A stretch of DNA of 64,000 bases from DASVEG01 sp035540495 (GTDB taxonomy: Bacteria > Actinomycetota > Acidimicrobiia > Acidimicrobiales > CADCTF01), in assembly GCA_035540495.1 (NCBI GenBank), contig DATLGL010000017.1, forward strand, positions 176,624 to 240,623. Reading direction: 5' to 3'. The position numbers and the translations under genes were made by a program. This document shows, piece after piece, positions 40,411-54,094 of this stretch. The notes under the pieces are model-generated. The model was not told the DNA's origin and ran no database searches. It saw nothing but the letters and a program-made list of their open reading frames with translations. Numbering within the stretch: the first letter of the stretch is position 1; every line of letters begins with the position of its first letter.

Positions 40411-41076
40411 TCAGGTGGGCGCGATGAGGATGCGCTTCATCTCGTCCTCGGACGTACGCGTCACGAGCGCGAGCACCTCGTCGCCTGCCTGAACCATGGT
40501 GTCGCCGCGAGGCACGATCACCCGCCCTTCGCGCACGACCGCGACGACCGACGCGTCGCGCGGCACGCCGAGCTCGATGATCGTCTTGTCGTTCGCCGGT
40601 GAGTCGTCGGCGAGGGTGACCTCGATCAGCTGAGCTTCACCGCCCTCGAACTCGAAGAGGCGGACGAGCGAGCCGATCGACACCGCCTCCTCGATCAGTG
40701 CGGTCAACAGGTGGGGCGTCGATACCGACACGTCGACGCCCCACGTCTCATTGAAGAGCCACTTGTTCTTCGGGTCGTTGACGCGAGCGACCACCCGCGG
40801 CACGTTGAACTCCTGCTTCGCGAGCAGCGACACGACGAGGTTCACCTGGTCTTCGCCGGTCGCAGCGACCATCACGTCGACGTCGGCGACGCCCGCTTCC
40901 TGGAGGTCGGACACCTCTGCCGCATCCGCGACGAACCACTCGACGTCGATCGTGGCCCGCAGTCGTGCGACGAGATCGGGGTTCCGCTCGATGATCAGGA
41001 CGTCGTGGCCTGCCGCCCGCAGGTCGTTCGCCACGAACGTCCCGACGGCGCCACCGCCGGCGATCGCGACTCGCAT
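40411..41076 (-). CDS. TrkA/KtrA-type potassium channel regulator, second gene
   Basis: A 221-residue RCK protein. The N-terminal Rossmann domain has GGGAVGTFVANDLRAAGHDVLIIERNPD and binds NAD(H) or ATP; the C-terminal RCK-C domain spans about 140-215. It gates a membrane potassium channel or transporter. Its ATG overlaps the stop of a paralogue upstream (ATGA), giving the CeoB/CeoC-type pair seen in actinobacteria. It converges on the RsbW-like gene, 6 bp apart. Confidence 0.9.
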   Translation of the reverse strand: MRVAIAGGGAVGTFVANDLRAAGHDVLIIERNPDLVARLRATIDVEWFVADAAEVSDLQEAGVADVDVMVAATGEDQVNLVVSLLAKQEFNVPRVVARVNDPKNKWLFNETWGVDVSVSTPHLLTALIEEAVSIGSLVRLFEFEGGEAQLIEVTLADDSPANDKTIIELGVPRDASVVAVVREGRVIVPRGDTMVQAGDEVLALVTRTSEDEMKRILIAPT

Positions 41077-41738
41077 CAGCGGGTCCTCTCGGACGACCCG
41101 CCGAGGATCGTCTCCAGCTCGTGCTCCGTGTCGCTCCTCACCATGAGGTGGAGGACGTCGCCCGCCTGGCCCGTCAGCCCGGGCGTCGCGATCTGCGCGG
41201 TGCCGCCGCGGGTGAGGGCGACCAAGCGGAAGCGGTCACCTCCGTCGAGCACCTCGAGCGTTCGCCCGTCCCATGCATCGGGGAGCGGGCGGTCGACGAG
41301 CGAGACGGTGCCGGACGAGTCGGTCCACTGAGCGGCGGTGTTGCCGAGCAACTGGCGCCGCACCTGATCCGTCGTCCACGTCACCATCGCCACCGTCGGG
41401 ATGCCGAGGCGCTGGAAGATCTCGGCCCGACGAGGGTCCTTGATGCGCGCGACGACGCGCGGGATCTCGTAGGTCTCCTTGGCGATCCGGGCTGCGACGA
41501 TGTTCGAGTTGTCGCCGTACATCACCGCAGCGACGGCCCCCGCCTCGCCGATGCCGGCCTGCTCCAGGACGTCGCGGTCGTAGCCGCTGCCCAGCACCGC
41601 TCGCCCGGTGAAGCGCTCCGGCAGTCGGCGGAAGGACTCCCGATCACGATCGACGATCGAGACGGTGTGGCCGTCTTCGTCGAGGCGAATGGCGAGGGAC
41701 GAGCCGATCCGGCCGGACCCCAACACGATCACGTGCAT
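41076..41738 (-). CDS. TrkA/KtrA-type potassium channel regulator, first gene
   Basis: A protein of about 220 residues with the same plan as its neighbour: MHVIVLGSGRIGSSLAIRLDEDGHTVSIVDRD (Rossmann), MYGDNSNIVAARIAKETYEIPRVVARIKDPRRAEIF, then RCK-C. The ATG at 41738 gives the typical N-terminus; ATG at 41750 is possible. The Kup potassium transporter is divergent about 100 bp away, so both systems share a promoter region. A Trk channel subunit is not in the window. Confidence 0.9.
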   Translation of the reverse strand: MHVIVLGSGRIGSSLAIRLDEDGHTVSIVDRDRESFRRLPERFTGRAVLGSGYDRDVLEQAGIGEAGAVAAVMYGDNSNIVAARIAKETYEIPRVVARIKDPRRAEIFQRLGIPTVAMVTWTTDQVRRQLLGNTAAQWTDSSGTVSLVDRPLPDAWDGRTLEVLDGGDRFRLVALTRGGTAQIATPGLTGQAGDVLHLMVRSDTEHELETILGGSSERTR

Positions 41739-41838
41739 ATGCGCGGTCATTGGAGCAGTGGCATCCCGATTTGGCAAGGCGGCTGCTGCTGCTCCCCCTG
41801 CTGCCGTCGACGGCGAATGCCGGGAGTACCGTGACGGC

Positions 41839-43773
41839 GTGGTCGGTGCAAGAGAAGCCTCCGCAGAAGGGTCGTCGCCTCAGGCCGACGACGAGGAGAG
41901 CGACCAACACCACGGCGCCGCGCGGGGGATCGCACCTCTCGCGCTGGGCGCCCTCGGCGTCGTGTTCGGCGACATCGGCACCAGCCCGCTCTACGCCTTC
42001 CGCGAGGCGTTCGAGCATCAGCACCTACCCGTCATCCGCACGAACGCTATGGGCCTTGCGTCGCTCGCGTTCTGGGCCCTGATCATCATCATCTCGATCA
42101 AGTACCTGACCCTCGTCATGAAGGCCGACAACCGCGGCGAGGGCGGCATCCTCGCCCTCACCGCGCTCGTCATGCCACAGAAGGGCCAGCTCACCCAGCG
42201 ACGCAGGGGGCTCCTCGTCCTCCTCGGCGTGTTCGGGACTGCGCTGCTCTACGGCGACGGCCTGATCACGCCGGCGATCTCGGTGCTCTCGGCGGTCGAG
42301 GGCTTCAAGGTCGCTTCCTCCGCGTTCGAGGACTTCGTCATCCCGGTCGCGTGCATCATCCTCGTCGGTCTCTTTGCCGTGCAGCGGCGGGGGACGGGCG
42401 GCATCGGCGCGGTCTTCGGCCCCGTGATGGTGGTCTGGTTCGGGGTGCTCGGCACCCTCGGCGTGATCCAGATCGCGCAGGAACCGGGCGTGCTCGCTGC
42501 GGTCAACCCGATCTACATCGTGCAGTTCTTCACCGAGTCGCCCCTGAAGGCGTTCCTGTCGCTCGGCAGCATCTTCCTCGTCGTCACCGGCGGCGAAGCG
42601 CTCTACGCCGACATGGGCCACTTCGGGCGCAAGCCCATCGCCGCGGCGTGGTACTCGCTCGTGTTGCCGGGGCTCCTGCTCTCCTACTTCGGCCAGGCCG
42701 CCCTGCTGATCCGCTCACCGGAGGCCATCGAGAACCCCTTCTACAAGATGGCTCCCGGCTGGGCCGTGACGCCGCTCGCGATCCTGGCCACCTGCGCCAC
42801 AGTCATCGCTTCGCAGGCGTTGATCTCGGGCGCGTTCTCGATCACGGTGCAGGCCGTCCAGCTCGACTACCTGCCGCGTGTGAAGGTCACGCAGACGTCG
42901 GGCAAGCACCAGGGTCAGGTCTACGTGCCGCTGGTGAACTACGCGCTACTGGTCGGGTGCATCGGCCTTGTCCTCGGCTTCCGCAGCTCGAGCGCTCTCG
43001 CGAACGCGTATGGGATCGCGGTGACCACGACGATGGTGATCACGTCGCTGATCTTCTACGTCGTCACGAAGGTCATGTGGGGGTGGTCGACGCCGAAGGC
43101 CCTCATCATCATCACGCCGTTGTTGCTGATCGACTTCGCATTCCTCGCCGGCAACATCCCGAAGATCCCCCACGGCGGCTGGTTCCCGCTGATCGTCGCC
43201 GTCGGCCTCCTCGTGCAGATGGCCACCTGGCGCAAGGGGCGCCAGCTCGTGGCGGAACGCCTTCGTCGCGGTGAGAAGCCGATTCGTGACGTGCTCAACC
43301 GCATCGACCGCGTCGAGCGGGTCGAGGGAACAGCGGTCTTCCTGTTCAAGGATCCGGGGATGGCCCCGCCGGCGCTCGTGAGCAACATGCGCCACAACCG
43401 CGTGGTGCACGAGAACACGCTCGTGGTCTCGGTCCAGACCGCGGACGTGCCGCGCGTCGACCCGGGGGAGCGGTGCGAGAGCAAGGTCATCGCTCATGGG
43501 GTGCACCAGGTCACGCTTCGCTTCGGGTTCATGGAGGAGCCGAACGTGCCGGCTGCGCTCGCCGCCTGCACCGACCGGGGCTTCCGGTTCCGGCTCGACG
43601 AAGCGACCTACTTCATCGGGCGTGAGTCGGTCGTCGCCGGCAAGGTGACGGGGATGCACCCGCTGCTCGAACGCCTCTTCGTCGTCCTCAACCGCGGTGC
43701 CGACAGTGCCAGCCGCTTCTTCGGGCTCCCGGCCGACCGCGTCTTCGAGGTCGGCAACCGCGTCGAGATCTGA
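41839..43773 (+). CDS. kup: Kup-type potassium uptake protein
   Basis: A 644-residue transporter. The N-terminal Kup signature LGVVFGDIGTSPLYAFREAF is followed by about 12 membrane helices, including TALLYGDGLITPAISVLSAVEG, GGEALYADMGHFGR and NPFYKMAP. A cytoplasmic C-terminus of about 170 residues ends the protein (VHENTLVVSVQ ... RFGFMEEPNVPAAL). It imports K+ with protons. The first 30 residues are polar. GTG at 41839 is the only start giving a normal N-terminus. It is divergent from the TrkA-like pair and just upstream of a region with K+-dependent pyrophosphatase. Confidence 0.94.
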   Translation: MVGAREASAEGSSPQADDEESDQHHGAARGIAPLALGALGVVFGDIGTSPLYAFREAFEHQHLPVIRTNAMGLASLAFWALIIIISIKYLTLVMKADNRGEGGILALTALVMPQKGQLTQRRRGLLVLLGVFGTALLYGDGLITPAISVLSAVEGFKVASSAFEDFVIPVACIILVGLFAVQRRGTGGIGAVFGPVMVVWFGVLGTLGVIQIAQEPGVLAAVNPIYIVQFFTESPLKAFLSLGSIFLVVTGGEALYADMGHFGRKPIAAAWYSLVLPGLLLSYFGQAALLIRSPEAIENPFYKMAPGWAVTPLAILATCATVIASQALISGAFSITVQAVQLDYLPRVKVTQTSGKHQGQVYVPLVNYALLVGCIGLVLGFRSSSALANAYGIAVTTTMVITSLIFYVVTKVMWGWSTPKALIIITPLLLIDFAFLAGNIPKIPHGGWFPLIVAVGLLVQMATWRKGRQLVAERLRRGEKPIRDVLNRIDRVERVEGTAVFLFKDPGMAPPALVSNMRHNRVVHENTLVVSVQTADVPRVDPGERCESKVIAHGVHQVTLRFGFMEEPNVPAALAACTDRGFRFRLDEATYFIGRESVVAGKVTGMHPLLERLFVVLNRGADSASRFFGLPADRVFEVGNRVEI

Positions 43774-43788
43774 TCGCGCAGCTCCTCG

Positions 43789-45129
43789 CTACGCAGGCCC
43801 GCTCGATCCTCGCTCGTACTCCAGCAGCTCGACCTCGCCCGCCTTCCACGCGTCGCGCACCGGGTCGACGATCCGCCACGCCTCTTCGGCTTCGTCGCCT
43901 CGGACCGACAACGTCGAGTCGCCCTTCAAGACGTTGAGGAAGACATGCGCGTACGCGGGCAGCTCCGCGGCGTGGAGCTTCGACGTCATCGTCAGCGGCG
44001 CGAGGTCGAAGAGGTCGTCGCCGCCGTTGGCGTTGAGCGACAGGTGGAGCTGCTCGGGCGAGGAGTCGAGACGGAGACGGAGGACGTTCTGCACCGGCTG
44101 TTCGTCCTGTCCCCACGCGAGGTGGGGCACGTCCTTGAACGTGACGGTGATCTCCTGCTTGTCGGCCTCGAGCGCCTTGCCGCTCCGGAGGAGGAACGGC
44201 ACGCCGGCCCATCGCCACGAGTCGACGAAGAGGGTCACCTGGGCGAACGTCTCCGTCTCCTTCGACGGGTCGACGCCCTCCTCGTCGGCGTAACCGGCGT
44301 AACGGCCGCGGATCGTCTGACCCGGTGCCGGGGGTCGGATCGACCGGAGCACGCTCACCTTCCTGTCGCGCAGGTCCTCACCGTCGAGCGAGGCGGGCGG
44401 ATCCATCGCGACGAGGCACAGCAACTGCATGAGGTGGTTCTGGATCATGTCGACGAGCGCCCCGGCGTCGTCGTAGTACTTCGCGCGTCCCTCGAGCTCG
44501 AGGGTCTCGTCGAAGACGATCTCGACCTTCTCGACGTGCTGGTTCGACCAGATGGGCTCGAAGATGCGGTTGGCGAACCGCAGCCCGAGGATGTTCTGGA
44601 TGGTCGTCTTCGCCACGAAGTGATCGACCCGGTAGATCGACGACTCGTCGAAGAACTCATCGATGAGCTCGTTCAGCTCGCGCGCAGAGTCGAGACCTTC
44701 ACCGAACGGCTTCTCGATCACGATCCGGCTGCCGTCGGGGAGCTTCGCGTCGGCCAGGGCGCGCAGGGCGTCGGCGTACGTCCCCGGCGGAAGAGCGAGG
44801 TACGCGATCACCGGGCCTTCCCCCGGCGTCGACTCCACGGCTTCGCGCACCGCGTCGCCGTCGTCGACCGACGCGACCCGGTACCGCACCTGCTCGACCA
44901 ACCGCTTCCGGATGGCGTCGTCGACGCCGGCGCCCTCCAGCGCCTCGGCCACCTGCTCGCGGAGGTCGTCGTCCGACCGTTCGCTGCTGCCGACCCCCGT
45001 GAGGTGGAACGGGTCGGGCAGGAGGCCGTGCTCGGCGAGGGCACCCAACGCCGGGAACAGGTACCGCGCCGCGAGGTCGCCGGTGGCGCCGAAGAGCACG
45101 AGGCGGGAAGGGAAGTCGGAGGTCTCCAC
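43789..45129 (-). CDS. zwf: Glucose-6-phosphate dehydrogenase
   Basis: A 446-residue NADP-linked enzyme of the oxidative pentose phosphate route. It has the dinucleotide loop FGATGDLAARYLFPAL, the substrate loop RIVIEKPFGEGL, the active-site stretch YRVDHFVAKTTIQN (DHFVAK in place of the usual DHYLGK) and FANRIFEPIWSNQHVEKVEI. It is about 40 residues shorter than the common form. GTG at 45129 follows GGGGAAG. An operator-like palindrome lies 45 bp upstream, shared with a divergent DtxR-family gene. No pgl or gnd is nearby. Confidence 0.9.
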   Translation of the reverse strand: METSDFPSRLVLFGATGDLAARYLFPALGALAEHGLLPDPFHLTGVGSSERSDDDLREQVAEALEGAGVDDAIRKRLVEQVRYRVASVDDGDAVREAVESTPGEGPVIAYLALPPGTYADALRALADAKLPDGSRIVIEKPFGEGLDSARELNELIDEFFDESSIYRVDHFVAKTTIQNILGLRFANRIFEPIWSNQHVEKVEIVFDETLELEGRAKYYDDAGALVDMIQNHLMQLLCLVAMDPPASLDGEDLRDRKVSVLRSIRPPAPGQTIRGRYAGYADEEGVDPSKETETFAQVTLFVDSWRWAGVPFLLRSGKALEADKQEITVTFKDVPHLAWGQDEQPVQNVLRLRLDSSPEQLHLSLNANGGDDLFDLAPLTMTSKLHAAELPAYAHVFLNVLKGDSTLSVRGDEAEEAWRIVDPVRDAWKAGEVELLEYERGSSGPA

Positions 45130-45173
45130 GGGGCGGTTCTTCCCCGCGTCTTCTTCTGCCAGTGCGACTTGAA

Positions 45174-45191
45174 GTTTTGGCTGACCAAAAC
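45174..45191. promoter_or_regulatory. Operator-like palindrome between zwf and the DtxR-family gene
   Basis: Perfect 7-bp arms GTTTTGG (45174-45180) and CCAAAAC (45185-45191) enclose CTGA; an extra A-T pair lies one step further out. The shape and size fit a DtxR/MntR-family binding site. It is 19 bp before the regulator ATG and 45 bp before the zwf start. Confidence 0.6.
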
Positions 45192-45210
45192 CTAGATTCC
45201 CGGGCCGCAA

Positions 45211-45888
45211 ATGCTCGACGTCGTGGTCTCGAAGTCGGAGCGCGAGACGCTCAAGGCGATCTACCGCCTCACTTCCCCGAGCAAGGGGGAGGGCGATGCG
45301 CACACCGGTGACCTGGCCGAGGCGCTCGGGGTGAGCCCGGGCACCGTGACCGCCACCGTGAAGCGCCTCGCCGACCGCGGGTTCGCCGACCACCGCCCTT
45401 ACCGCGGCGTCGTGCTCACACCAGAAGGGCGCCAGGCGGCGGTCGCCGCCATTCGGCGTCACCGCATCGTCGAGCGGTTCCTCTCGGACATGCTCGGCTA
45501 CGCGTGGAACGAGGCCGACCGCCTGGCGGGGGCGTTCGAGCACGAGTTGCCCCAGGAGGTGGAGGACCGGCTGTTCGTCGCCCTCCACCGCCCCTCGACC
45601 TGCCCCCACGGGTTCCCGATCCCGGAACCCGAGGAGGCCGACATCCCCGAGCTCCCGCCGCTGTACGCGCTCGAGCCCGGTGACGTCGCCGAGGTCGCCG
45701 TCCCCGGGTCGACCGACCCGGAGGTCATCCAGTTCCTCGACACCCTCGGGCTCCGTCCCGGGGTCAAGGTCGAGGTGCGCGAGAAGCACCCGTTCGACGG
45801 TCCGCTGGTCCTCCGCGTCGGAGGAAAGGACCGCACCCTGGGGAGCACCGTCGCTCACCAGGTCTTCGTCCGCAAAGAGCCCGCGTAG
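45211..45888 (+). CDS. DtxR/MntR-family metal-dependent repressor
   Basis: A 225-residue protein: an N-terminal winged helix (LKAIYRLTS ... HTGDLAEALGVSPGTVTATVKRLADRGFADHRPYRGVVLTPEGR), a metal-binding dimer domain (HRIVERFLSDMLGYAWNEADRLAGAFEHELPQEVEDRL) and a C-terminal FeoA/SH3-like domain (about 150-222). It should repress genes when Fe2+ or Mn2+ is bound; which metal is unclear. The palindrome at 45174-45191 is the likely autoregulatory site. Confidence 0.9.
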   Translation: MLDVVVSKSERETLKAIYRLTSPSKGEGDAHTGDLAEALGVSPGTVTATVKRLADRGFADHRPYRGVVLTPEGRQAAVAAIRRHRIVERFLSDMLGYAWNEADRLAGAFEHELPQEVEDRLFVALHRPSTCPHGFPIPEPEEADIPELPPLYALEPGDVAEVAVPGSTDPEVIQFLDTLGLRPGVKVEVREKHPFDGPLVLRVGGKDRTLGSTVAHQVFVRKEPA

Positions 45889-45914
45889 GGCTCTCCAACC
45901 AGGAGAACGAGTCC

Positions 45915-47996
<2,082 letters not shown>

Positions 47997-48094
47997 GTCG
48001 CATCACGTAACACCCAAACCGTCCACGTAGCGGGGCTGGAACCGCGTGGGCCACGGCCGCAGGCCGTGCAAACAAAGCAGAGAGGAAACAACTG

Positions 48095-50635
48095 ATGGGC
48101 AACTTGCTCGCCGCGGAGGGCGGGTACCAGACGTTCACCCTGAACGGGGGCGAATGGCTGGTGCTCGGCCTCTCCGGGGCGGCCGCGATCCTTGCTCTCC
48201 TCACGGGGTTCGCCCTGATGCGCGGCGTGCTCGCCGCGGATCAGGGCACCCCGAAGATGATCGAGATCGCGACCGCCATCCAAGAAGGCGCGTGGGCGTA
48301 CCTCAAGCGGCAGTTCCGCACCGTCGCCGTGATCCTGGTCCCCCTCGCGGTCATCGTCTTCGTCACGTCGACGAAGGTGCTCGAGCCCGACGAGACCGTC
48401 GCGCTGTCGTTCTTCGAGTCGGGGCTCTACCGGACGCTCGCGTTCATCGCCGGCTGCTTCATGTCGGGCCTCACGGGCTACATCGGCATGACGCTCGCCA
48501 CCCGTGGCAACGTGCGGACCGCAGCGGCGGCGAAGACGGGCTCGCTGCCGCTCGCGCTCAAGATCGCGTTCCGCACCGGCGGCATCGCCGGCATGTTCAC
48601 CGTCGGGCTCGGCCTGCTCGGCGCGACGTTCATCATCGTGGTCTTCCAGAACACGAGCTCCGCGATCCTCGTCGGGTTCGGGTTCGGCGGTTCGCTGCTG
48701 GCGCTGTTCCTCCGGGTCGGCGGTGGCATCTTCACCAAGGCCGCTGACGTCGGCGCCGACCTCGTCGGCAAGGTCGAAGCGGGCATCCCCGAAGACGACC
48801 CTCGCAACCCCGCGACGATCGCCGACAACGTCGGCGACAACGTCGGCGACTGCGCAGGCATGGCCGCCGACCTCTTCGAGTCGTACGAGGTGACGCTGGT
48901 CGCGTCGATCATCCTGGGCGTCGCCGGCTTCTCCGCCGTCGGCGCCAACCCGGCGCTCGGCCTGATCTTCCCGGTCGCGGCTCGCGCCATCGGCGTCGTC
49001 GCTTCGATCGCGGGCGTCTACGCGGTGCGGGCCAAGGAAGGCGAGACGGATGCGCTGAAGCCGATCAACCGAGGCTTCCTCACCGCCGGCATCATCACCG
49101 TGATCGGCGTGGGCCTGCTCGGTCTCCTCTACGTCGGCGACGGCGTGCAGGGCGCAGGCGAGGCGACGCTTTCGAACATCGGCCTCCGTTGCGTCGGGGC
49201 AGTCGTGATCGGTCTGGTCCTCGCCCAAGGCGTGTCGCGTCTCACCGAGTACTTCACCGCGACGCACTACGCCCCGGTGAAGGAGATCGCGGAGTCGGCC
49301 CGCACCGGTCCGGCGACCGTCGTCCTCTCGGGGACGTCGGCCGGCCTCGAATCGTCGGTGTACGCGATCATCGCCATCGCGATCTCTCTCGCCGTGTCGC
49401 TCGCCCTCGGTGGCGGCAACCTGCAGTTCTCGCTCTACCTCGTCGCCCTCACGGGCATGGGCATGCTGGCGACGACGGGCGTCATCGTCTCGGAGGACAC
49501 GTTCGGGCCGGTGTCCGACAACGCGGCCGGCATCGCCGAGATGTCGGGCGAGTTCCACGGCGAGCCCCAGCGGATCATGGTGTCGCTCGACGCGGTGGGC
49601 AACACCACGAAGGCCGTCACCAAGGGCTTCGCCATCGGTTCCGCGGTGATCGCCGCCGTTGCGCTGTTCGCCAGCTTCATCGAGACCGCCGGAGGCGAGA
49701 TCTTCGGCAAGGCCCGTCTCGAGGAGCTGAACGAGGGGGCCCGTGGTGTCTTCGACGCGCTGCCGATCAACGTCGCCGACCCGAAGGTCTTCATCGGCCT
49801 GCTGATCGGCGGCGCAGTGCCGTTCCTGTTCTCGGCTCTGTCGATCCGCGCCGTCGGACGGTCGGCCGGCGTCGTCGTGCAGGAGGTCCGCCGCCAGTTC
49901 GCCGACGGCGAGATCATGGCCGGCAACCGCCGTCCCGACTACGGGCCGGTCATCGACATCTGCACCGCCGCGTCGCTCCGTGAGCTCGCGACTCCTGCGC
50001 TGCTCGCCGTGCTCACGCCGGTCGTGATCGGCTTCGGCATCGGCTGGCACGCGCTCGGCGCGTTCCTGGCCGCGGTGATCCTCTCCGGTCAGCTCATGGC
50101 GAACTACCTGTCGAACGCCGGTGGCGCGTGGGACAACTCGAAGAAGTACATCGAGGACGGCCACGAGGGCGGGAAGGGCTCGGAGGCGCACAAGGCGGCG
50201 GTCATCGCAGACACCGTCGGCGACCCGTTCAAGGACACCGCCGGTCCGGCGCTGAACCCGCTCATCAAGGTGATGAACCTCGTGTCGCTGCTGATCCTGC
50301 CGGCCATCATCAACATGGCCGACGGCGAGTTGCGCACCGATCCGAACGGCGCATCGCTGGCGGTCGCCGGTGTCGCGGTCGTCATCCTCATCGGCGCCAT
50401 CGCGTTCTCGAAGCGCAAGGCGGAGGGGATGGGGATGTCGGGCGGCGCCGCAACGACACCGGCCGAGCGTGCCGCGGCCGGCCTCGAGGAAGAGGAGGGG
50501 GTCAACGACGGCGACGAGCCGATGAGCCTCGCCCTCAAGGCGCTCGACCGGTGGATCGTCGACCTCGGTGACGAGGACGCCGCGCTCCGCCGTCAGCTTC
50601 GCGGCGCCAAGCGCAAGCTCAAGTCGAACGCCTGA
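48095..50635 (+). CDS. hppA: Membrane-bound proton-pumping pyrophosphatase, K+-independent type
   Basis: An 846-residue paralogue of the gene just upstream with the same catalytic motifs (DVGADLVGKVEAGIPEDDPRNPATIADNVGDNVGD; DTVGDPFKDTAGPALN). Its key site reads GNTTKAVTKG, with Lys506 and Thr509, the K+-independent signature. A C-terminal extension of about 100 residues is cytoplasmic and charged. In the 98-bp gap is a small hairpin (48052-48068, CACGGCC/GGCCGTG). AGAGAGGA precedes the ATG. The pair may let the cell pump protons at both high and low K+. Confidence 0.94.
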   Translation: MGNLLAAEGGYQTFTLNGGEWLVLGLSGAAAILALLTGFALMRGVLAADQGTPKMIEIATAIQEGAWAYLKRQFRTVAVILVPLAVIVFVTSTKVLEPDETVALSFFESGLYRTLAFIAGCFMSGLTGYIGMTLATRGNVRTAAAAKTGSLPLALKIAFRTGGIAGMFTVGLGLLGATFIIVVFQNTSSAILVGFGFGGSLLALFLRVGGGIFTKAADVGADLVGKVEAGIPEDDPRNPATIADNVGDNVGDCAGMAADLFESYEVTLVASIILGVAGFSAVGANPALGLIFPVAARAIGVVASIAGVYAVRAKEGETDALKPINRGFLTAGIITVIGVGLLGLLYVGDGVQGAGEATLSNIGLRCVGAVVIGLVLAQGVSRLTEYFTATHYAPVKEIAESARTGPATVVLSGTSAGLESSVYAIIAIAISLAVSLALGGGNLQFSLYLVALTGMGMLATTGVIVSEDTFGPVSDNAAGIAEMSGEFHGEPQRIMVSLDAVGNTTKAVTKGFAIGSAVIAAVALFASFIETAGGEIFGKARLEELNEGARGVFDALPINVADPKVFIGLLIGGAVPFLFSALSIRAVGRSAGVVVQEVRRQFADGEIMAGNRRPDYGPVIDICTAASLRELATPALLAVLTPVVIGFGIGWHALGAFLAAVILSGQLMANYLSNAGGAWDNSKKYIEDGHEGGKGSEAHKAAVIADTVGDPFKDTAGPALNPLIKVMNLVSLLILPAIINMADGELRTDPNGASLAVAGVAVVILIGAIAFSKRKAEGMGMSGGAATTPAERAAAGLEEEEGVNDGDEPMSLALKALDRWIVDLGDEDAALRRQLRGAKRKLKSNA

Positions 50636-50646
50636 CACCCCACGTT

Positions 50647-50689
50647 CTGGAGGGACTTCGCCACACCGGTTGTGGCCAAGTCCCTCCAG
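50647..50689. repeat. 43-bp hairpin between convergent genes, REP-like
   Basis: Outer 12-bp arms CTGGAGGGACTT (50647-50658) and AAGTCCCTCCAG (50678-50689) and inner 6-bp arms GCCACA/TGTGGC pair perfectly, with a C-C step between them and a 5-nt loop. It ends both the pyrophosphatase gene and the opposing DedA gene. Its build (TCTGGAGG outer arm plus inner GTG/CAC stem) matches the hairpin at 6391-6435. Confidence 0.75.
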
Positions 50690-50692
50690 TCG

Positions 50693-51307
50693 TCAGGCGG
50701 CGGTGGCGGAGCGACGGGCCTGCAGCTTGCGCCAGATGAGCCAGAGGCCGGCGAGGCCGAGGAGCGCGACCACGAGGTACGACGCCGGCGCGACGAAGCG
50801 CTCGACCCGCTCGTAGTTGTCTCCGAGGATCCAGCCCGCGGTGATGAAGACCGCGTTCCAGATGCCGCTGCCGATGAACGTGAGCACGACGAACCTCGGG
50901 ATCGCCATGCGCTCCAGGCCGGCCGGGACCGACACGATCGAACGCACCAGCGGGATGAAGCGTCCGAAGAATACGACCCACGTGCCGTAGCGCTCGAAGA
51001 AGCGGTCGCCGCGGTCGAAGTCCTTCTCGCCGAAGAACACGAACCAGCGCTTCCTCGACAACTCGCGCAGGCGCTCCTCGCCGACGAACGCTCCGATGCC
51101 GTAGAGGAACAGAGCGCCGGCGAGGGAACCGATCGTCGCCGCGAACCACGCGGCGACCACGTTGAGCCTGCCCTGCTCGGCCGCGAAGCCGGCGAACGGC
51201 AGGATCACCTCCGACGGGATCGGCGGCAGCACGTTCTCGAGGAAGATCAGCAGGCCGACGCCCAGCGCGCCGAGGCGCTCGACGATGTCGACGACCCAGT
51301 CCGTCAC
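50693..51307 (-). CDS. DedA-family membrane protein
   Basis: A 204-residue protein with the DedA/VTT core: FLENVLPPIPSEVILPFAGFAA, GALFLYGIGAFVG, ERYGTWVVFFGRFIPLVRSIVSVPAGLERM (the conserved GRFIPxxR run) and FIGSGIWNAVFITAGWILG. DedA proteins take part in membrane homeostasis and probably in lipid carrier flipping. The GTG at 51307 has only a modest ribosome binding site. Confidence 0.92.
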   Translation of the reverse strand: MTDWVVDIVERLGALGVGLLIFLENVLPPIPSEVILPFAGFAAEQGRLNVVAAWFAATIGSLAGALFLYGIGAFVGEERLRELSRKRWFVFFGEKDFDRGDRFFERYGTWVVFFGRFIPLVRSIVSVPAGLERMAIPRFVVLTFIGSGIWNAVFITAGWILGDNYERVERFVAPASYLVVALLGLAGLWLIWRKLQARRSATAA

Positions 51308-51390
51308 GTCTCCGTCACGGGGGCGGCAGGCTACTCGTAACGATCCCGTCGTTTGACATCGCGAACGGCGTCTGCCAAGGGTGGAAAAAG

Positions 51391-54024
<2,634 letters not shown>

Positions 54025-54094
54025 CCTGGCGCGCCCGGCGTTCCTCCGACCGGCGTGGCTGAGCGGGCGAGCGCCCGCGGCCTAGCCTGACGGG

